From contig NZ_CP122539.1 in the NCBI RefSeq assembly GCF_029853675.1, forward strand, positions 2,189,001 to 2,253,000: DNA of 64,000 nucleotides, given 5' to 3'. This document shows, one piece after another, positions 9,044 to 18,199 of this stretch. Origin of the DNA: Tenacibaculum tangerinum (GTDB lineage Bacteria; Bacteroidota; Bacteroidia; Flavobacteriales; Flavobacteriaceae). The notes under the pieces were generated by a model. It was not told the origin of the DNA. It saw nothing but the letters and a program-made list of their open reading frames with translations, and searched no databases. The position numbers were made by a program, and so were the translations under genes. How positions within the stretch are numbered: position 1 is the stretch's first letter; each line of letters opens with the position of its first letter.

Positions 9044-11635
9044 TTAATAAATAAATTCGAAATACTCTGAAGTACCTTTATATCCCCAACCACCAGAAAT
9101 ATCAAATTCATAGAGTCTTACTCTCCAATAGTAAGTTCTTCCTGGGGTTAAATTATTAGTATGTGTTACATTAAAAAAGGCATTATTACTACTATCTAAT
9201 TCTCCAGAGCTTTCAAACAAAATATCTGTAAATGTATTGTCCGAAGCTAACTGTAAATCATATTTATATGGGCTATTATATAAATTAGTATATTCAACAG
9301 TAAAAGTATTACTAGAATACGACCATGTTAAAACATGAGGAGGTTCAACATTAATACTTGAACTTTCAGAAGTAATAATATTGTCCGATGTGTCTACTAA
9401 AGATATTTTATAATAATTTGTTATGGTATAGTCTAATATATTGGTTGTCCTATACTCTGGAAAAGAAGTTGCAGTATCTACAGCAACATCTTGCTCAGCC
9501 TCTTCTACTAAATTCGTTAACCCTACATCACTAAAAAATTGAATTTTATATTTAAAACTAGCTGGGGCATTTCCTTCATGTGACCATTTTACTGTTGGTT
9601 TTAAAGAGGTATTATTTTCAGTTAAAATAATTTTAACTTCAGTAACACTAAACAAATGGAAATAATTACTCCATTCAGATGTTATTCCTTCTTGAGAAAT
9701 ATGCCTTACTCTAACATGATAGGAACCATAACCATCATTTACAGCATTCCAAACATTATATTCTTCTTGTAAATCTAAATTATCTAGGTCTTTAATTATA
9801 GTATTAAAGCTCGTGTTATCTGAAATTTGAATTTGAAGCTTTACTCCATCTGCTTCATAGTTAGAGTTATGTGATTTATCATAATCTAATACAAATCCGT
9901 ATAATACAGAGTCATTATATTTTGTTTCTAAGAACACTGGAACATTTAATTTATATTGAAATGAAGCACTAAACCATTCTCCTTCAACTCCTTCTTCATT
10001 AAAAATTTTTACTCTCCAATAATATATAGTATTATTAGTTACATTAAATATTGGAGTAATTGAAAAATCAGTATAATTTTCTTGGGTAAATAAAATTGTA
10101 TTAAAAGATGAATCAATTGCCACCTCAATATAATATTTCACATTTTTCATAACCTTAGGAGCTTCCCATTCCAACGTAGGAATCTTTACTACCTCTTCTC
10201 CGTTAGATGGAAAAGCTAAGCTTACATCTTCTAATTTAAAAAGATATGAACCCTCAACCCAATTACCAACTACATTATTAACATCTACAGGACGAACTCT
10301 CCAATAATAAGTGGTATTATTTAAGTAGTTTATTGAAGGTGTAATTGTTGCATGAGTATGACCACTTTTTTCAAAAAGTATATTATTAAAGCCTGAATTA
10401 TCTGACACTTGCACTTCATACTCAACATGATTTGAGGTCGAAGGAGTCGTCCACTCTAATTGAGGAGATTTAATTACTACTTCTCCGACAATAGGAGCAA
10501 CTACATTTATATTTTCTAAATTAATGTTAAAAGTTGCTATATTCCATTCACTTTGTTGATTGTTTTCATCTAAATACCTAACTCGCCAATAATACTTTGT
10601 ATCGTCTAACAATACTACAGAGGAAACAATCTTTGTAGTAGTTAAGTCATTTACATCCATTAACAAATTTGAAAAATCTTCTTTGTTAGATAACTGAAAA
10701 TGATATTTTGTGCCATCAACTTCACTAGCAGTCCATATAAACTCAGGTTTAGTCTCTATAATCTCTTCTTTAGGACTGATTACCATCACATCATAAGCAT
10801 TTAATGAACCATCTCCATCAGAATCTATAAACCTTTCGAAAGGAGGTAGTGAATAATCTATTTTTAACTCATCAAATCTTTTTGTAATATTCTTTGCTAC
10901 CTCCTCTAAGTTTAAATTTACACTATTCGTTTTTATTTCATCAATTAAAGATTCATTATCTAACGTGCCATCAGTTTCTAAATCTTGAGCTAATTTCGAC
11001 ACAAATTCTCCTAATTTTGCAACTGAGTTATCTCCTTGAATAATTACTGAAATAGCTAAAAGTATCGCATTTCCATCTCCTGCTTGGCTAATATCTAACT
11101 TATTAAAATCTATATCTTTGTGAAAAGGCTCTGGTATATTTAAAGCTAACAAAACTTCTTTTTCTCCTTGTTCCTTAGCTTCTGAAAATGATTTATCTTC
11201 ATTAATCATTAAGTATTTTATACGTTGACGAGCCAAAGTAGAAAGTATATTTATATTTATTTTTTCATCATTGTCTAAAACAACAAAAGTTCGAAGGGTT
11301 AATTGGGCTTCTGATAACTTTCCTGTAACTTCATTAAAATAAAATCCAGTTGCTGAAATATCTATTTTATCGCTTTGTACCTCAGCGTTTACGTCAAAAG
11401 ACCCGAAATCATCTATTGTTTCTGTATTATAAACGTAACCACTAAGTGTTAAATCATCATTCAACTCTTGCAATGAAATTGTTGACCCTTGAATATATGG
11501 CCCTTTTTGAATTAAGCTTTTATTTAGTTTAATAGAAACATTAGGTGGTGATGGATTCGTAGGAACTGGAGAATCGTGATTTGAACATGATACAAGAAAT
11601 ACTAAAAAAGCTAAAAGATATAAGTAGTTTTTCAT
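9044..11635 (-). CDS. Large surface lipoprotein with six fibronectin III-like repeats
   Basis: Exported lipoprotein of about 863 residues. I start it at the ATG at 11633-11635, because the in-frame TTG at 11651-11653 lies inside a promoter -7 box. The start gives a clean lipoprotein signal (LAFLVFLVSC, Cys17). A 250-residue N-terminal domain follows, then a short acidic calcium-type stretch (DSDGDGSLNAYDVM). Six repeats of about 95 residues come after, recognised by YYWRVR-type strands (YYWRVRYLD, YYWRVRPVD, YYWRVKIFN, TYYWRVRLYE). Such repeats usually mediate surface adhesion or polymer contact. No catalytic motif is seen. It is probably co-transcribed with the MOSC gene. I do not recognise the N-terminal domain. 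Confidence 0.75.
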   Translation of the reverse strand: MKNYLYLLAFLVFLVSCSNHDSPVPTNPSPPNVSIKLNKSLIQKGPYIQGSTISLQELNDDLTLSGYVYNTETIDDFGSFDVNAEVQSDKIDISATGFYFNEVTGKLSEAQLTLRTFVVLDNDEKININILSTLARQRIKYLMINEDKSFSEAKEQGEKEVLLALNIPEPFHKDIDFNKLDISQAGDGNAILLAISVIIQGDNSVAKLGEFVSKLAQDLETDGTLDNESLIDEIKTNSVNLNLEEVAKNITKRFDELKIDYSLPPFERFIDSDGDGSLNAYDVMVISPKEEIIETKPEFIWTASEVDGTKYHFQLSNKEDFSNLLMDVNDLTTTKIVSSVVLLDDTKYYWRVRYLDENNQQSEWNIATFNINLENINVVAPIVGEVVIKSPQLEWTTPSTSNHVEYEVQVSDNSGFNNILFEKSGHTHATITPSINYLNNTTYYWRVRPVDVNNVVGNWVEGSYLFKLEDVSLAFPSNGEEVVKIPTLEWEAPKVMKNVKYYIEVAIDSSFNTILFTQENYTDFSITPIFNVTNNTIYYWRVKIFNEEGVEGEWFSASFQYKLNVPVFLETKYNDSVLYGFVLDYDKSHNSNYEADGVKLQIQISDNTSFNTIIKDLDNLDLQEEYNVWNAVNDGYGSYHVRVRHISQEGITSEWSNYFHLFSVTEVKIILTENNTSLKPTVKWSHEGNAPASFKYKIQFFSDVGLTNLVEEAEQDVAVDTATSFPEYRTTNILDYTITNYYKISLVDTSDNIITSESSSINVEPPHVLTWSYSSNTFTVEYTNLYNSPYKYDLQLASDNTFTDILFESSGELDSSNNAFFNVTHTNNLTPGRTYYWRVRLYEFDISGGWGYKGTSEYFEFIY

Positions 11636-11650
11636 TAGTTGTTTTTCTCG

Positions 11651-11658
11651 CAAAGATA
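11651..11658 (-). promoter_or_regulatory. -7 box TATCTTTG for the fibronectin-like lipoprotein gene
   Basis: CAAAGATA on top reads TATCTTTG on the minus strand, 15 bases before the ATG at 11635. Its first bases coincide with the in-frame TTG that would otherwise extend the protein, so it decides the start. A CAA at 11673-11675 is slightly too close for a standard -33 box. Confidence 0.5.
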
Positions 11659-11997
11659 ATTATTTTATAAAACAATTTCTTCTAAATGAATATTTTAATA
11701 ATTATTAGCTACTTTGAATTCTTTAAAACTAATTCAAACTATTTTTTTATAAACATAACTCACGTTAATTAGTAACATAGAGCAATGAGAAAATGGTATT
11801 GAAAAAAATAAACATCAAAAAAATGCAGCCGTTCCACAATTACCTTCATGATATGTTTCTCCTGTTATATACTATATTAAAATGGCTTCAATTATGGAAA
11901 TAAGAGTAGGTAAAACTTCTATAATTATCAACAATAAATAACTTACTAATAATTGTTTTATATTTTTTTGGAAACCTAAACAATTTTCATTTAATTA
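11654..11997. other. AT-rich 340-base intergenic stretch without a recognisable gene
   Basis: Between GH3 and the fibronectin-like lipoprotein. It holds the lipoprotein promoter at its left end. I find no tRNA, no strong terminator and no long ORF. A short minus-strand reading frame ending in GETYHEGNCGTAAFF is closed by a stop a few codons upstream and is left unannotated. Confidence 0.5.
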
Positions 11998-13494
11998 TTA
12001 CTTAATCAAAAAACCTTGCAATACCTCCGCTATTTTTCGATTGTCTGATAGTTGCGGAATTTTATTTTGTCCTCCAAACTTACCGATGGATTTCATATAC
12101 TCATGGAAGCCTCCTTTTTTTACTTTTCTGATGATGAGTGGGCGCAAAATTTTTCCTTCAATTAAATCGAAGTAATATATGTTTTGCGTTTGCATAGAGG
12201 CATCAATTTTAGTCGCAAGTTCTTCTGTATTTTCAGGTTCGTTTTCAAACTCAATAAACCACTCGTGATACGGCAATCCGCTTTCTGGATTTACTTGTGG
12301 CGCTACAGTAAACTCACTCACACGAATATCTGTTCCTTTAATAGCATCATTCAATGCTTTTTCAACTTCTTTCCCGATTACATGCTCTCCAAAAGCAGAA
12401 ATAAAGTGCTTGATGCGTCCTGTTACTTTTATTCTATAAGGTTGTAAAGAGGTAAACTCTACCGTATCGCCTATATTATAGCCCCATAAACCTGCGGAAG
12501 TATTTAAAATAATTACATAGTTTACACCTAACTGAACATCTTTTAAGGAGATTCGTGTAGGATTATCTTCAAAAAACTCGTTGGCTGGAATGAATTCATA
12601 AAACATTCCTGAGTTTAATTGCAGCAACATTCCTTTTTCGGTTTGTGAGTCTTGATAGGCTATGAATCCTTCAGATGCTGGATACAACTCTACGTAGTCT
12701 ATTTTTTTTCCTATCAATGCTTCAAACTTGTTTTTGTAGGGCTCGAAGTTTACGCCTCCGTAAACAAAAAAGTTGAAGTTAGGAAAGAGTTCAGAAACGG
12801 TTTTTCCTGTTTTTTCTATGAGTCGTTCAAAATACATTTGTACCCAAGACGGTATTCCACTAATTACCGTCATATTTTCTGGTAAGGTTTCTTCAACTAT
12901 CTTATCTACTTTCGTATCCCAATCTTCAATACAATTGGTTTCCCAGCTAGGCAAACGATTTTTTAATAGGTAATTTGGAACATAGTGGGCGGCAATACCG
13001 CTTAAACGTCCTAATTTCATGCCGTTTTTATCTTCTAAAACAGGACTTCCTTGTAAAAAAATCATCTTTCCATCAACAAAGCTGGCATCGTTGGTTTCGG
13101 TAATATAAAACAACAATGCATTGCGGGCTGCTTTGATATGTGTTGGCATCGATTCTTTACTGATAGGGATGTATTTTGCTCCTGAGGTGGTTCCTGAGGT
13201 TTTGGCAAAATACAAGGGTTTTCCTTTCCACAACACATTTTCTTCTCCTGCTACCACTCTATCAATATACGGGCGCAACCCTTCGTAATCGTTTATTGGA
13301 ACTCGATTTTTAAAGTCTTCGTAATTATTAATCGATATAAAATCGTGTTCTTTTCCAAACACTGTTTTACATCCTTCAGCAACCAAATATTGAAATACTT
13401 TTTCTTGAGTTTTGTGTGGGTTGTTTGCCCATTTGTATACTTGTTTACGAACAATTTTCGCAAATGGAATGGCTAGTATTGATTTTACACTCAT
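11998..13494 (-). CDS. GH3 family acyl-adenylate/acyl-amide synthetase-like protein
   Basis: ANL-superfamily enzyme of 498 residues, full length for bacterial GH3 proteins. GH3 enzymes activate a carboxylic acid with ATP and join it to an amino acid; the bacterial substrate is unknown. Visible blocks include the ATP-binding P-loop-like FAKTSGTTSGAKYIPIS (about 107-123), the YPASEGFIAYQ adenylate region, and the GYNIGDTVEF plus KVTGRIKHFISAFGEHV hinge region. It starts 15 bases after the stop of the M23 peptidase gene and is likely in its operon. Confidence 0.88.
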   Translation of the reverse strand: MSVKSILAIPFAKIVRKQVYKWANNPHKTQEKVFQYLVAEGCKTVFGKEHDFISINNYEDFKNRVPINDYEGLRPYIDRVVAGEENVLWKGKPLYFAKTSGTTSGAKYIPISKESMPTHIKAARNALLFYITETNDASFVDGKMIFLQGSPVLEDKNGMKLGRLSGIAAHYVPNYLLKNRLPSWETNCIEDWDTKVDKIVEETLPENMTVISGIPSWVQMYFERLIEKTGKTVSELFPNFNFFVYGGVNFEPYKNKFEALIGKKIDYVELYPASEGFIAYQDSQTEKGMLLQLNSGMFYEFIPANEFFEDNPTRISLKDVQLGVNYVIILNTSAGLWGYNIGDTVEFTSLQPYRIKVTGRIKHFISAFGEHVIGKEVEKALNDAIKGTDIRVSEFTVAPQVNPESGLPYHEWFIEFENEPENTEELATKIDASMQTQNIYYFDLIEGKILRPLIIRKVKKGGFHEYMKSIGKFGGQNKIPQLSDNRKIAEVLQGFLIK

Positions 13495-13509
13495 GTTCTT
13501 TTTACCTGT

Positions 13510-14373
13510 TTACTGAAAATCTATATAGTTTGTTGGGTTTACTGGAAATCCGTTATTCCACAGCTCAAAGTGTAAATGTGGCCCGGTAGTTAATTCTCCT
13601 GTAGAGCCTACACTTGCTATTGCTTCTCCTGATTTTACAACATCTCCTTGTTGTTTTAGTAGCGTACCATTGTGCTTATAAACTGATAAGAATTTGTTAG
13701 GGTGTTGTATCATTATTACATATCCTGTTTCTGCTGTCCATTCGGCTAAAATTACGGTTCCGTCTGCGACTGTTTTTACTGGTGTTCCTGTTTTTGCCAC
13801 AATATCAATCGCATAATGTTTATCGTCTGCATCAAATGGTTGAGAAATGGTTCCTGTTAATGGTGAAAAAAACACGTTTTTAATGTTATTTTTTCCTCCT
13901 TCATATAAGGGGAAAAGGTCTTTGCTCTCAATTTTTTCTCTGAATAATGAATCTTCTTTTGATGCTTGTAACTTTTGTTCATCAAAAGCAATGGTTTTCA
14001 TTTCACTGGTAATAGAGTCGATTTTTTCTGGTTCTATCTCTCCTGTTAAAACGGGTTTTAACGCTTTTGTATAGTTTTCGATAATAGCTAAACGATTTTT
14101 TAAAGAGTCTGATTCGTAGGTAAGTCGTGTTGCTTTCTTTTTTAATGCTGTTGAAGAATATCCTGGTATGTATTCTCGAATTCCTGTAAATGCTATGAGC
14201 AATGTAGTAAGCACAATGAGAAGTATCGAAAACACTCCACCAAATACAAAAACATTGAGTCGTGATAACTTTAAAGAAAACCGCTCTTGAAAGGTATCTT
14301 CATTTATAATTACCAAGCGATATTTATCGGTAAGTTTTTGTTTGAGCTTTCGCCTTTTGTTATTGTTTGCCAC
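13510..14373 (-). CDS. M23 family metallopeptidase, membrane-anchored
   Basis: Cell-wall endopeptidase-like protein of 287 residues. A basic N terminus (NNNKRRKLKQKL) precedes one membrane span at about 41-63. A helical region at 75-165 follows, then the LytM/M23 beta domain at 170-285. The zinc site is represented by HYAIDI (His and Asp) and GPHLHFELW (His-x-His), so all expected ligands are present. It acts in the periplasm on peptidoglycan cross-links or as a regulator of another hydrolase. The gene leads into GH3 and has a TATATTTG box 22 bases upstream. Confidence 0.9.
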   Translation of the reverse strand: MANNNKRRKLKQKLTDKYRLVIINEDTFQERFSLKLSRLNVFVFGGVFSILLIVLTTLLIAFTGIREYIPGYSSTALKKKATRLTYESDSLKNRLAIIENYTKALKPVLTGEIEPEKIDSITSEMKTIAFDEQKLQASKEDSLFREKIESKDLFPLYEGGKNNIKNVFFSPLTGTISQPFDADDKHYAIDIVAKTGTPVKTVADGTVILAEWTAETGYVIMIQHPNKFLSVYKHNGTLLKQQGDVVKSGEAIASVGSTGELTTGPHLHFELWNNGFPVNPTNYIDFQ

Positions 14374-14394
14374 GTTTTATACTTGTTTGGGTTT

Positions 14395-14402
14395 CAAATA
14401 TA
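14395..14402 (-). promoter_or_regulatory. -7 box TATATTTG for the M23 peptidase gene
   Basis: CAAATATA on top reads TATATTTG on the minus strand, 22 bases before the ATG at 14373, and fits TAnnTTTG. The -33 element is not clear. Confidence 0.45.
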
Positions 14403-14460
14403 CAACGAAAAAGTTTCAATTCTTTTCTTAAGAAAAGCTTAAAAGTTCACTTACAAAACA

Positions 14461-14504
14461 TAACAATAAAAAAAACCAGCTAATTACTGGCTTTTTTATT
14501 GTTA
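14461..14504. terminator. Terminator after the small lipoprotein gene
   Basis: Inverted repeat with a CCAG/CTGG core and long flanking pairs (TAACAATAAAAAA and TTTTTTATTGTTA) just past the 3' end of the minus-strand gene at 14522. Confidence 0.75.
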
Positions 14505-14521
14505 TGAATTCTTCTGTATAT

Positions 14522-15364
14522 TTAGTATCTATCTTTTAGTATTATTTCTTTAGTGTTGCCAGCAGCATCGGTTATTGTTGCGTTGCTATCACAAGAACCA
14601 TCTCCAAAATCAATCGTATAACTACGCTCTCCTCTAGTTACTTCAACTACTCCGCTTACTATGTATTTGCAGGCATATTCTCTTCTTAAATCGGTAGTTA
14701 TCGTTACGTTCACTTCTTTGCCTGCTTTGTTTACTGATTTCCAAAAACCTGAGATTAAAAACACATCATCTCCTCTATCGTGTGTATCATAACCTTCAAT
14801 CATTTCTTTAATTTTCTCTCCTTTTTTAGTAATCGTTTCTCCTGTTTTTAACGTTATTGAAAGATCTATTGAATAGGTTCTTTCTGGGTGTCCGTCTATA
14901 TTCTCTCTCACCTTAGATACTACGATGGTACCTACTACAGCGTTTCCATCTACTGAAAAATTTTCAAAGGTAACTGTTTTTAAAAATCCTCCTTCTACTC
15001 TGGTATATTCAATACTAATTTTACCAGCAAAAACATGTCCTTTCTTTCCAGTACAAGCAGTACCAAAATCTAACGTCACTTTTTTACTTCCTGCTGTTTC
15101 TTCAATAGTTCTAGTTAAACATTCAGGGTGGTTGTTTTTTGCGACAGTTCCTTTTACAGAAAGCTCCTCTAGTACAACATCGTCTTCAATAACACTTTCA
15201 ATGCCTGATGAAATATCATTTTCTAATACAGCTTCTAATGCTTCTTCAGTTGTCAATTCAGAGTTAGATACTTTTTCTGTTTCATCAGATTGACAAGATG
15301 TTACTACCAAAAAACTTAGAAGTGAAAGAATATAGATGCTTTCTTTTACAAATTTTAAAGTCAT
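14522..15364 (-). CDS. Hypothetical lipoprotein
   Basis: Exported lipoprotein of 280 residues with a signal peptide ending in the lipobox VVTSC at about residue 24. An acidic region follows (DETEKVSNSELTTEEALEAV), then a beta-rich domain with paired cysteines (HPECL, GTACTGKKGH, REYACKYI, GDGSC). I do not recognise the family, although it resembles other flavobacterial secreted lipoproteins. Its start lies 66 bases from the stop of a truncated nadD copy, with the same flanking sequence that follows intact nadD at 22.8 kb. This suggests that it once sat directly downstream of nadD. A terminator follows it. Confidence 0.7.
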   Translation of the reverse strand: MTLKFVKESIYILSLLSFLVVTSCQSDETEKVSNSELTTEEALEAVLENDISSGIESVIEDDVVLEELSVKGTVAKNNHPECLTRTIEETAGSKKVTLDFGTACTGKKGHVFAGKISIEYTRVEGGFLKTVTFENFSVDGNAVVGTIVVSKVRENIDGHPERTYSIDLSITLKTGETITKKGEKIKEMIEGYDTHDRGDDVFLISGFWKSVNKAGKEVNVTITTDLRREYACKYIVSGVVEVTRGERSYTIDFGDGSCDSNATITDAAGNTKEIILKDRY

Positions 15365-15371
15365 GATTTTT

Positions 15372-15652
15372 AATTTTAAAGTTAATCAATTACTTTGACC
15401 TTAAAATTTTAAAAAAGTTTAATTGCTTTTTTATTTTTTGTAAAAATTCATCTCATCAATATACTTCCAAACTTGATAAGACAATAATGGTTTGCAGTTT
15501 TTTTCTTCTTTAATTGCCTTGCGAATCATCGTTGAAGATATTTGTATGATAGGCGCCGCCACTTTGTGAATTTTTTGATGGTTTTTAAACTGATTTTCTA
15601 CAGTTCCTTCTGAAATCCTGGGATATACGTAAATATTGTAATCTTCTAAAAT
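15372..15652. repeat. Left copy of a 281-bp direct repeat (nadD tail and downstream flank)
   Basis: Aligns without gaps to 22747-23027 with eight differences that I can count, all transitions (about 97% identity). It includes the last 74 codons of nadD plus 59 bases beyond the stop. The left copy stops abruptly at TCTAAAAT, where it joins an IS-derived sequence. Confidence 0.95.
15431..15652 (-). pseudogene. nadD C-terminal fragment
   Basis: Encodes the last 74 residues of the NadD found at 22806-23390, including the ISSTMIRKAI block and the final EMNFYKK, with the same stop codon. The catalytic N-terminal half (GTFNPIHIGH) is absent, there is no start codon, and the 5' end fuses to an IS1595-like terminus at 15648. 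It is non-functional, and its value is as a scar of the rearrangement that placed the 15.7-22.7 kb insert here. Confidence 0.93.
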
Positions 15653-15748
15653 TCGCTATGAAACTGAAAATAGTCATCTGTTGATTCTTACTAGATGATA
15701 CTACTTTCTTGTAAAGTATGACGTATTATGGGGATTCAATAAATTTTA
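15648..15748 (-). mobile_element. Terminal 101-bp fragment of an IS1595-like element
   Basis: Aligns without gaps to 22653-22753, the leader and first codons of the IS1595-type transposase remnant, with 19 differences that I count (about 81% identity). Both copies end in ATTCAATAAATTTTA. The fragment joins the truncated nadD through a shared AAAAT and ends on the stop codon of the AraC gene. Confidence 0.8.
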
Positions 15749-16912
15749 ATCAGTTTTTAACTTTTCCATTTTCTTTATGAAATCAGAAGGATTAACACCT
15801 TTTAATTTGAAGAACGCTTTAGAAAAAGAATCAGCACTTTTGTAACCAGCCTCTAAAGCAATAGCTTTAATTGTAAACTTTCTAATAATTGAATTTGTTT
15901 CTAATTGTTCTGTTATATTATTTATTCTCAAATTATTAATGTAATTATTAAAAGACAATTCTTTATAGTGATTAATTACTTTTGACAAATAAGCTGTATT
16001 GGTATTTAATTGATTAGCTAAGTTATTTAAAGTAACATTTTGAGAAGAGTACTGTTTCTCTTTTTCAAATTTTTCTAGGCTTCGTAAAATATTGTCCACA
16101 ACATCATTAGGAATATTGATTACTTTTTTATCAATATTATTTTGATTATAAGATGTGGTTTTTTGATTAACATATAAAGCATTATATTTTCGTAAATATT
16201 CTCTTTCTTTTAATATTTTTAGTTGTAGAATTGATTGATAACCTAACCAATATATGAGAATAGTTGTAAAAACTCTTAAAGGGTAATAAGAAGGCATAAA
16301 TACCTCAAATCCTAAATAAAGAGTTATAAGTAAAGGTACAAACCAAAACACATAAGACAATAGACCTAATCTGAAAAATATACGAATCCAATTCAAATTA
16401 TCATACGTGGTAATATTTGATAATGTATTTGATTCTTTATATATCTTATAAGAATAAATAAAAATAGTTAGTGAAAATACACTACTAATAATTTCCTCAA
16501 TAACGACATACTTTCTAAAAAAATATATAACATCACTATTAATTTTTTCGCTATAAATATAAAATCCAAATCGTATTACTAAAAAAGCACAAAAAGTAAA
16601 TAAAATGATTTTCAAAATATTAAAACTCTTTTTTGCTACATTTAAATATTGATTAAGAAACAAGTAAAAAAAAGGAGCAATCCAAAAATGCCAAGGAACT
16701 TGAAAATACTGTATAAAAACATTACCTCTAAAAAAATCTTTAACCACCACCCAAGATTGGAAATTATTTAATGATATAGCTAAAGCTAACAAATTAATAA
16801 AAATTAATACTTTATTCCTACCTCCTCTTGAAAAGTACAAGGCAAAACAAAAAACAAAGCCATGTATTGCACTAATTAGCAAGAATAAATTAAAAAAATC
16901 TTCTACACTCAA
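15746..16912 (-). CDS. AraC family regulator with a multi-span membrane N terminus
   Basis: Membrane-anchored transcription factor of 388 residues. The first 235 residues contain about seven hydrophobic segments (FFNLFLLISAIHGFVFCFAL, WIAPFFYLFLNQYL, FWFVPLLITLYLGF, LIYWLGYQSILQL). Residues about 285-385 are the AraC DNA-binding domain with two helix-turn-helix units (VTLNNLANQLNTNTAYLSKV, then AIALEAGYKSADSFSKAFFK) and the closing GVNPSDFIKK. This layout is common in Bacteroidota, where the membrane part may sense a signal. It is the first gene inside the nadD-bracketed insert and is transcribed away from the small membrane protein gene at 17146. The palindrome at 17038-17059 between them is a likely control site. 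Confidence 0.9.
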   Translation of the reverse strand: MSVEDFFNLFLLISAIHGFVFCFALYFSRGGRNKVLIFINLLALAISLNNFQSWVVVKDFFRGNVFIQYFQVPWHFWIAPFFYLFLNQYLNVAKKSFNILKIILFTFCAFLVIRFGFYIYSEKINSDVIYFFRKYVVIEEIISSVFSLTIFIYSYKIYKESNTLSNITTYDNLNWIRIFFRLGLLSYVFWFVPLLITLYLGFEVFMPSYYPLRVFTTILIYWLGYQSILQLKILKEREYLRKYNALYVNQKTTSYNQNNIDKKVINIPNDVVDNILRSLEKFEKEKQYSSQNVTLNNLANQLNTNTAYLSKVINHYKELSFNNYINNLRINNITEQLETNSIIRKFTIKAIALEAGYKSADSFSKAFFKLKGVNPSDFIKKMEKLKTD

Positions 16913-17037
16913 TTTTTAAAGGTCATTTTTAATACTAAAAAAAGTAAAAGTAGCTATTTTATATTACTAATATGAATAAAAGCAACAACATTATAAATGT
17001 CAGCGCTTTATTTAATCTAATAAGTTTTTAATATACA

Positions 17038-17059
17038 CTTGATATTTATAAATATCAAG
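17038..17059. promoter_or_regulatory. Perfect 22-bp palindrome, candidate operator
   Basis: CTTGATATTTA is followed immediately by its exact reverse complement. It lies in the 233-base divergent spacer between the AraC regulator and the gene at 17146. A direct repeat of TTTATAAATAkCAA...CAGTAATT overlaps it (17045-17067 and 17066-17091). Direct repeats suit AraC-type binding, whereas the palindrome suits a dimer. Confidence 0.6.
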
Positions 17060-17145
17060 CAGTAATTTATAAATAGCAAAATACAGTAATTGTACAGCAC
17101 CTTTTTCTTTAGTTATTTAGCAATAAATAATTTATTCTCATTACA

Positions 17146-17547
17146 ATGAAAACGGTAATAACATGTATTTTACTCTTATTTAGTTATTCTATTAACTCTC
17201 AAAGTTTATCTAAAAGGCAAATTTATAAACTAAATGCTTTAAATGTAAAAACTAATGAACTTAATTTAAATAATCTCAATATTCAAAAAGATTTAAATGA
17301 AATATTAATTCTTGAAAAAAAACGAAAAACAAACAAAACAGTAGCAATAGTATTAAGTTCAATTGCTGTTAGCGGAATATTGCTAGGTGGTGCTTTATAC
17401 AGCCAAGATGATGGATTATCAGAAGTTTTTGGAGCTACATTTATGGTTGGTGGAGCTGTTTATGGTGGAATTTCTATACCTTTTTGGACTTCTTCTAAAA
17501 AAAGGAAAAAAGAAAGAGATAAATTATTACAATTGTTTAATGATTAA
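17146..17547 (+). CDS. Small exported or membrane protein of unknown function
   Basis: Protein of 133 residues. Residues 1-18 look like a signal peptide (TCILLLFSYSINSQ). Residues 20-60 are a charged, possibly coiled-coil stretch (KLNALNVKTNELNLNNLNIQ). Residues about 64-115 form two hydrophobic segments rich in glycine (VAIVLSSIAVSGILLGGAL, FMVGGAVYGGISIPF). The C terminus is strongly basic (SSKKRKKERDKLL). I do not recognise the family. It is divergent from the AraC regulator and 39 bases ahead of the lipoprotein triplet, so it may be co-regulated with both. Confidence 0.65.
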   Translation: MKTVITCILLLFSYSINSQSLSKRQIYKLNALNVKTNELNLNNLNIQKDLNEILILEKKRKTNKTVAIVLSSIAVSGILLGGALYSQDDGLSEVFGATFMVGGAVYGGISIPFWTSSKKRKKERDKLLQLFND

Positions 17548-17586
17548 TTTTATCTAAAAAATAAAATAACTTAAAAACCCAAAAAC

Positions 17587-18186
17587 ATGAAAATAAAAAT
17601 TTTGAAAACAGTTTTATTATTTGCAGTAATTCTATTTTTTAATTGCTCAAATAATGATGATTCCATTGAACAAGACCAATTACCTCCGATAACACAAACT
17701 GGAGCTAACACTTTTGGGTGTGTTGTTAACGGTAAAGTACTTATTCCAAAAGATGCATTACCAAGTTTAGGCGGACCACAAAGTTCTGCAAGAAGAGGAT
17801 TGAGTGTTAATTATCACTCAAATAATAATTTTGTCATTTATGCTGGTAATTTTAGAGGAGAAAATAAACCAAATATTTATATATATATAAATAATCTAAC
17901 TTCCACAGGAACATATTCATTTGGATTAAGTAATGGTGAAAGTATTTCAACTTTTGAACCTACCTATCCTCACTGTTGGATTAAACCTTTTAGCATAGCA
18001 GTAAATGGACAAAAATACCTAAGCAATACAAATTCTGGGATAGTGACTATTACTAAATTTGACTCTGTAAATAACATAATTTCAGGTACATTTCAATTAA
18101 CTGCTTTTGATGAAAATAACCCCAGAGAAACTATAGAAGTAACTAATGGTAGATTCGATTTTAATTTAAATACAGTAAATAATTAA
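17587..18186 (+). CDS. Lipoprotein, DUF6252-like, copy 1 of 3
   Basis: Lipoprotein of 199 residues with its signal cut at FFNCSNN (Cys20). After a short acidic linker comes the near-invariant segment PPITQTGANTFGCVVNGKV (about 32-50), which I associate with the DUF6252 family; that assignment is from memory. The central region (NVYI-type strands, TSTGTYSFGLSNGES) is predicted to be beta-rich. The first 150 bases and the last 40 are almost identical to copy 2, while the middle differs. Function is unknown. The protein is anchored in the periplasm or on the outer membrane. Confidence 0.8.
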   Translation: MKIKILKTVLLFAVILFFNCSNNDDSIEQDQLPPITQTGANTFGCVVNGKVLIPKDALPSLGGPQSSARRGLSVNYHSNNNFVIYAGNFRGENKPNIYIYINNLTSTGTYSFGLSNGESISTFEPTYPHCWIKPFSIAVNGQKYLSNTNSGIVTITKFDSVNNIISGTFQLTAFDENNPRETIEVTNGRFDFNLNTVNN

Positions 18187-18199
18187 AAACCGAAACCAT

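Noticed and set aside
11800..11880. Short minus-strand peptide ending GETYHEGNCGTAAFF, which looks like a modified-peptide precursor tail
   Set aside because: A stop codon lies a few codons upstream in frame, no leader or GG motif precedes it, and no modification enzymes are nearby.
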